Assembly (NCBI RefSeq): GCF_014697575.1
Contig: NZ_JACJSC010000001.1
Location: 1 to 64,000, forward strand
Source: Planktothrix sp. FACHB-1365
Lineage (GTDB): Bacteria > Cyanobacteriota > Cyanobacteriia > Cyanobacteriales > Microcoleaceae
Direction: 5' to 3'
DNA: 64,000 nucleotides
The notes below the pieces were generated by a model. That model worked only from the letters and a program-made list of their open reading frames with translations. It did not search any database and was not told the origin of the DNA. Shown here one piece after another: positions 60,760-64,000 of this stretch (position 1 is its first letter; every line of letters begins with the position of its first letter). Made by a program: the position numbers and the translations under genes.

Positions 60760-60777
60760 GTTACGATAATTTACATT
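60760..60777 (+). promoter_or_regulatory. HLR1-like (RpaB) box upstream of nblA
   Basis: GTTACGAT-AA-TTTACATT, two direct 8-bp units separated by 2 bp. It fits the RpaB-binding HLR1 consensus (G/T)TTACA(T/A)(T/A)-NN-repeat at all but one base (G for A at 60765). It ends 70 bp before the nblA start codon. Confidence 0.55.
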
Positions 60778-60847
60778 TAGTGTGATACAGGTCAGCTTAG
60801 TCAGTCCAAATCTTCGTGATTTGTACAACTTAGTCAGAGGAGTGAAT

Positions 60848-61015
60848 ATGAAAACGCCTGCAAACCTCAGTCTTGAACAACAATTCAAGTTACAAGTTCT
60901 AAAAGAACAAGTCAAAACCTTAAATTTAGAAGAAGCCCAAGATTATTTAATAGAATTGTTATGCCAAAGTATGGTTAAAGATAATCTCCTACGTCAATGG
61001 ATTAAAAACCCTTAA
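60848..61015 (+). CDS. nblA: NblA, phycobilisome degradation protein
   Basis: A 55-residue adaptor that delivers phycobiliproteins to proteolysis in nutrient stress, with the family pattern LSLEQQFKLQVLKEQVKTLNLEEAQDYLIELLCQSMVKDNLLRQWIK: two helices forming a hairpin that dimerises. A strong AGAGGAG sequence 5 nt before the ATG at 60848 decides the start, although the frame is open 22 codons further upstream. A candidate RpaB box is at 60760-60777, and starvation control is known for the family. The downstream sequence is a heptamer-repeat hairpin before the convergent pstB. Confidence 0.95.
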   Translation: MKTPANLSLEQQFKLQVLKEQVKTLNLEEAQDYLIELLCQSMVKDNLLRQWIKNP

Positions 61016-61165
61016 TCAGTGATCAGTGATCAGTTATCAGTGATCAGTGGAGAGTTAGCAGTTAATCGTTTATAGTTCATTGTCAATGATTTTTGGCTCA
61101 AAACTATAAGCCATAAACTCTAGGCTAACAACTGATAACTGATAACTGATAACTGACAACTGATT
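61016..61165. repeat. Inverted heptamer arrays forming a long hairpin
   Basis: Five TCAGTGA-type units (61016-61050) face five ACTGATA-type units (61131-61165), inverted relative to each other. The middle has further inverted pairs (GTTAGC/GCTAAC, TTTATAGTT/AACTATAAG). The whole sits between convergent nblA and pstB and probably acts as a shared transcription stop. Confidence 0.85.
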
Positions 61166-61982
61166 ATCCAAACCGACCACTAACATATTGTTGAGTGGCT
61201 TCTTCTTTGGGATTTTGGAAGATGGTTTGGGTGTCATCATATTCCACTAAATAGCCAAAGCGTTTTCCACCTTCTATAGCTTTGGCGTTAAAAAATGCCG
61301 TCATATCTGCAACCCGTGTGGCTTGCTGCATATTGTGAGTAACAATAATAATGGTGTAATTTTGTTTGAGTTCGTGAAGTAAATCTTCAACGGCTAAAGT
61401 CGAAATGGGGTCTAAAGAAGCACAGGGTTCATCCATTAACACGACATCAGGATTAATTGCAATAGCGCGGGCAATACAAAGTCGTTGTTGCTGACCGCCA
61501 GATAAAGCAAAACCACTTTGACCCAATTTATCTTTTACTTCATCCCATAATACAGCTTGACGCAGGGATTTTTCGACAATTTCATCTAATTGGGCTTTAT
61601 TTTTAGCTAATCCATTTACCCGGACTCCGTAGGCAATATTATCATAAATTGATTTGGGGAAAGGATTGGGTTTTTGAAACACCATCCCAATGCGACGACG
61701 AACTTCTACGGGATCAACATTAGGGGCATACAGATTTTGATTATGATAGAATATATTTCCCTTTAATCGAAATCCTTGAATTAAATCATTAAGGCGATTA
61801 AAACAGCGTAAAATCGTACTTTTTCCGCAGCCTGACGGCCCAATAAAAGCCGTGACTCTATTTTTAGGAATGTCTAAACAAACGCCCCGAACAGCCTTGA
61901 AATCACCATAATAGATATCAATATTTTCAGTTTGGATGACCGTTTCCATTTCTACCGAGGCATACTGATGAACATCGTACAT
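61164..61982 (-). CDS. pstB: PstB, phosphate ABC transporter ATPase
   Basis: ATPase of the high-affinity phosphate importer. The 272-residue protein has Walker [11 protein letters not shown]-loop [12 protein letters not shown], signature LSGGQQQRL, Walker [14 protein letters not shown] and the H-loop VTHNM. A clear AAGGAG stands 8 nt before the ATG at 61982, so the longer start ([15 protein letters not shown]) is used in preference to the internal ATG 11 codons in. It is the last visible gene of pstC-pstA-pstB, 159 bp after pstA. Confidence 0.96.
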   Translation of the reverse strand: MYDVHQYASVEMETVIQTENIDIYYGDFKAVRGVCLDIPKNRVTAFIGPSGCGKSTILRCFNRLNDLIQGFRLKGNIFYHNQNLYAPNVDPVEVRRRIGMVFQKPNPFPKSIYDNIAYGVRVNGLAKNKAQLDEIVEKSLRQAVLWDEVKDKLGQSGFALSGGQQQRLCIARAIAINPDVVLMDEPCASLDPISTLAVEDLLHELKQNYTIIIVTHNMQQATRVADMTAFFNAKAIEGGKRFGYLVEYDDTQTIFQNPKEEATQQYVSGRFG

Positions 61983-62141
61983 GAGATTAACTCCTTAAAG
62001 GATACAATAATTAAAAAATCCACATCAAAATTAAGTATTTTCATCAATTCATACAAAATTCTGATGACCGTCTAATTACAGGTTAAAGTTACCCAAAATC
62101 AAGTAACCTAGCCATTATCATTTCGGGTTTAAAGCTTAGAC

Positions 62142-63041
62142 TTAAAACTGTTTTTGACGAGTCGCAAATCGGGCAATTACGCTCGTTAATAACACTAAAG
62201 CCACCAATACCAGGGATGCTGCCCAAGCAAACTCCTGTAAAACTTTATCAAATCCTCTGGCAAATTCATAAACTAAATAGGCGAGGGAGGGAAGGGTGGG
62301 AGACAGGGGGCCTTTAGGCCAGTTATTGGTATAAACAACGGTAAATAATAGGGGTGCAGTTTCTCCAGCAGCCCTGGCAACAGCTAAGGTTACCCCGGTT
62401 AAAATGGCGGGTAAGGCGGCAGGAAGCACCACTTGTAATGCTGTTTGATAATTAGAAGCTCCTACCCCAACGGACGCCCAACGAATCTCTTGGGGTACAA
62501 TTTGTAGAGCTTCATCGGTGGTACGAATAATGGTAGGTAACATCAAAATCGCAAGCGCAATAGCGCCCGCCACCACTGAAAAGGTTCCCATTTTTAACAC
62601 AATAAAACTATAAGCAAACACCCCCGCAATAATTGAAGGAACACCACTCAAAACATTTGTAATAAATCGAATCCAACGCACAACTTGACCATTTTTGCCA
62701 AATTCCGAAAGAAAAATGGCAGCTAAAACCCCAAAGGGAACAGCAACTATAGTAGCAATTGCCACCACTTGTATTGTGCCAAGAATAGCACTGGCAATGC
62801 CTCCGGTTGTTTGACCCGCAACGGGGGGAAGCTTGGTAAATAAATCTAAATTTAAACGCCCAGCCCCCTTAACTAAAACATAAAATAAAACTGCAAAAAG
62901 CGGAATCAAGGTGATCAAAATGCAAGCTGTTGCAATTCCAGTCATTAAAAATTCAAAAATGTCACGGGAACTTTTAGAATTGCGAATTAAACTGAAACCT
63001 TGACTTCCAGCATAGTTCGTTTTTTGGGAGAGATTTGACAT
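62142..63041 (-). CDS. pstA: PstA, phosphate ABC transporter permease
   Basis: Permease subunit of the Pst phosphate importer. The 299-residue protein has six membrane helices and the coupling (EAA-like) loop LQIVPQEIRWASVGVGASNYQTALQVVLPAALPAILTG, followed by ARAAGETAPLLFTV. GGIASAILGTIQVVAIATIVAVP near the start of the transmembrane domain is typical. It lies between pstC (108 bp upstream) and pstB, on one strand. Confidence 0.95.
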   Translation of the reverse strand: MSNLSQKTNYAGSQGFSLIRNSKSSRDIFEFLMTGIATACILITLIPLFAVLFYVLVKGAGRLNLDLFTKLPPVAGQTTGGIASAILGTIQVVAIATIVAVPFGVLAAIFLSEFGKNGQVVRWIRFITNVLSGVPSIIAGVFAYSFIVLKMGTFSVVAGAIALAILMLPTIIRTTDEALQIVPQEIRWASVGVGASNYQTALQVVLPAALPAILTGVTLAVARAAGETAPLLFTVVYTNNWPKGPLSPTLPSLAYLVYEFARGFDKVLQEFAWAASLVLVALVLLTSVIARFATRQKQF

Positions 63042-63149
63042 AAAAGAATACTCAATGTTTTCAGCTAATCAGATTCTTGAAAAACGAATTTTGAGAGTTT
63101 TTAAGATTTAATGAATTCCTCAATTAACTCCCATCTACTGCCATCTCCG

Positions 63150-64000
63150 TTATTGGTATTTCGCTTTAACTTGATTAACAATCCACTCCGCAGCAATATT
63201 AACTAATAAGGTGAGAGCAAATAACACTAATCCAGCATACATGAGAGCCGAAACTTGTAAACCAGAGGCTTCTGGGAATTGATTTGCCATCAAAGAGGCA
63301 ATGGTATTCCCGGGAGCAAATAGGGAAATTTTTAGATTATTCGAGTTTCCAATAATCATCGTGGCTGCCATTGTTTCTCCCATCGCTCGTCCCAGACCTA
63401 ACATAATTCCCCCAACAATTCCCGAAAAAGCAGCCGGAATTAAAACTCGAAAGATTGTCACCCAACGAGTTGCCCCCAAACCCAAGGAAGCTTGACGTAA
63501 ATCAGGGGGTAAACTGGCTAAGGAATCCCTGGCAATAGCGGTAATAATCGGCAGAATCATAATCGCTAAAATCACCCCGGCCGGAAACATTCCAGGGCCA
63601 GCCGGAGGGGTACTAAATAACGGTATCCAGCCGAAATTTTGATACATAAACATTTGAAAAGGTCTTAAAAAAGGAATTAAGACAAAAATACCCCAAAGAC
63701 CATAAACGACACTGGGAATCGCCGCCAACAATTCCACCAAAAACGTTAAAGCGGTACGAATTGAAAGGGGAATAAAATCCTCACTTAAGAAAATCGCAGT
63801 TCCTAACCCCAAAGGAACAGCAAATAATAACGCAATGAATGAACTCACCAGCGTCCCATAAATCATGGGAAACGCACCATATTGATTGTTAACCGGGTTC
63901 CAAGAACTACTAAATAAAAATCCTAACCCAAACTCTTGAATGGCTGGAATGGCTTGTTGAGCGATGGGAAAACCCAATAATAATAAAACAACAATAATAC
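63150..64000 (-). CDS. pstC: PstC, phosphate ABC transporter permease (5' end cut)
   Basis: The other permease of the importer. About 283 residues are visible; the frame continues through the window edge (upstream codons give IVVLLLGFPIAQQ), so roughly the first 30 residues are missing. Conserved parts are PMIYGTLVSSFIALLFAVPLGLGTAIFLSE, FLVELLAAIPSVVYGLWG, and the coupling loop DLRQASLGLGATRWVTIFRVLIPAAFSGIVGG. The stretch between helices (MYQNFGWIPLFSTPPAGPG) is the usual PstC insertion. First of pstC-A-B in this window; a phosphate-binding protein gene may lie beyond the edge. Confidence 0.95.
   Translation of the reverse strand, partial: IIVVLLLLGFPIAQQAIPAIQEFGLGFLFSSSWNPVNNQYGAFPMIYGTLVSSFIALLFAVPLGLGTAIFLSEDFIPLSIRTALTFLVELLAAIPSVVYGLWGIFVLIPFLRPFQMFMYQNFGWIPLFSTPPAGPGMFPAGVILAIMILPIITAIARDSLASLPPDLRQASLGLGATRWVTIFRVLIPAAFSGIVGGIMLGLGRAMGETMAATMIIGNSNNLKISLFAPGNTIASLMANQFPEASGLQVSALMYAGLVLFALTLLVNIAAEWIVNQVKAKYQ

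Noticed and set aside
1-64000. CRISPR arrays
   Set aside because: All tandem repeats seen are heptamers, the 108-bp coding HEAT units, or the clustered 50-bp repeats in the NACHT gene; none shows 25-40-bp repeats with unique spacers, and there is no cas gene.

Overview
The window is chromosomal DNA from a cyanobacterium, most likely a filamentous, Planktothrix/Oscillatoria-like genus (genus is inference). Direct support is an ndhA-I-G-E cluster, a CpcS/CpeS-type phycobiliprotein lyase, the phycobilisome-degradation protein NblA, an RpaB/Ycf27-type response regulator, many GCGATCGC (HIP1) octamers, and short 7-bp tandem repeats between genes. Coding DNA is AT-rich. No rRNA, tRNA or CRISPR array was seen.

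Layout. 0-7.7 kb: remnant of an ISL3-family transposase, RpaB-like regulator, small ribbon-helix-helix protein, ferredoxin/metallo-beta-lactamase fusion, DUF4112 protein, OppD-type ABC ATPase, NTF2-like secreted protein, murG and a pentapeptide-repeat protein. 7.9-11.5 kb is an accessory patch: a very AT-rich two-gene unit (candidate PD-(D/E)xK nuclease plus OLD/RecF-like ATPase), a dead IS630 copy and a piece of a group II intron abutting trmB. 11.5-21 kb: trmB, csaB, DUF2499/DUF3593 pair, a secreted protein with a probable ATT start, a Ser/Thr kinase with WD40 repeats, and two tandem histidine kinases. 21-26 kb: ndhE-G-I-A, an 860-bp spacer carrying a strongly structured candidate RNA, and gltA. 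26-31 kb: sixA, HNH protein, alr, and a TetR-controlled operon (GST, flavin/PPOX-fold protein, DUF1348) with two operator palindromes visible. 31-44 kb: MscS channel, two solitary DNA cytosine methyltransferases, FAD monooxygenase, cdsA, cbiT, an Orn/Lys/Arg decarboxylase, ychF and argS. 44-54 kb: DMT and MarC membrane proteins, cupin, outer-membrane barrel, DUF202, then a compositionally distinct DUF1254 gene and sulfatase followed by a radical-SAM sulfatase maturase. 54-58 kb: a 1321-residue NACHT-HEAT NTPase of immune-receptor type. 58-64 kb: a small gene pair, a RarD-like transporter, cpcS/cpeS and nblA back to back, and pstB-pstA-pstC, cut by the window edge.

How parts connect. The RpaB-like regulator at the left end and an RpaB-box (HLR1)-like motif before nblA suggest the same stress circuit may reach both. 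nblA and the lyase act oppositely on phycobilisomes and are divergently transcribed. The sulfatase and its maturase are consecutive, as expected for an enzyme needing formylglycine formation.

The best candidates for something undescribed are the ATPase-nuclease pair (7.9-10.1 kb), the structured RNA (about 24.0-24.4 kb), and the NACHT-HEAT gene, which carries two unrelated intergenic-type repeats inside its reading frame. Repeats are a theme here: one MITE-like family with two copies, several palindrome families shared between distant sites, and heptamer arrays.
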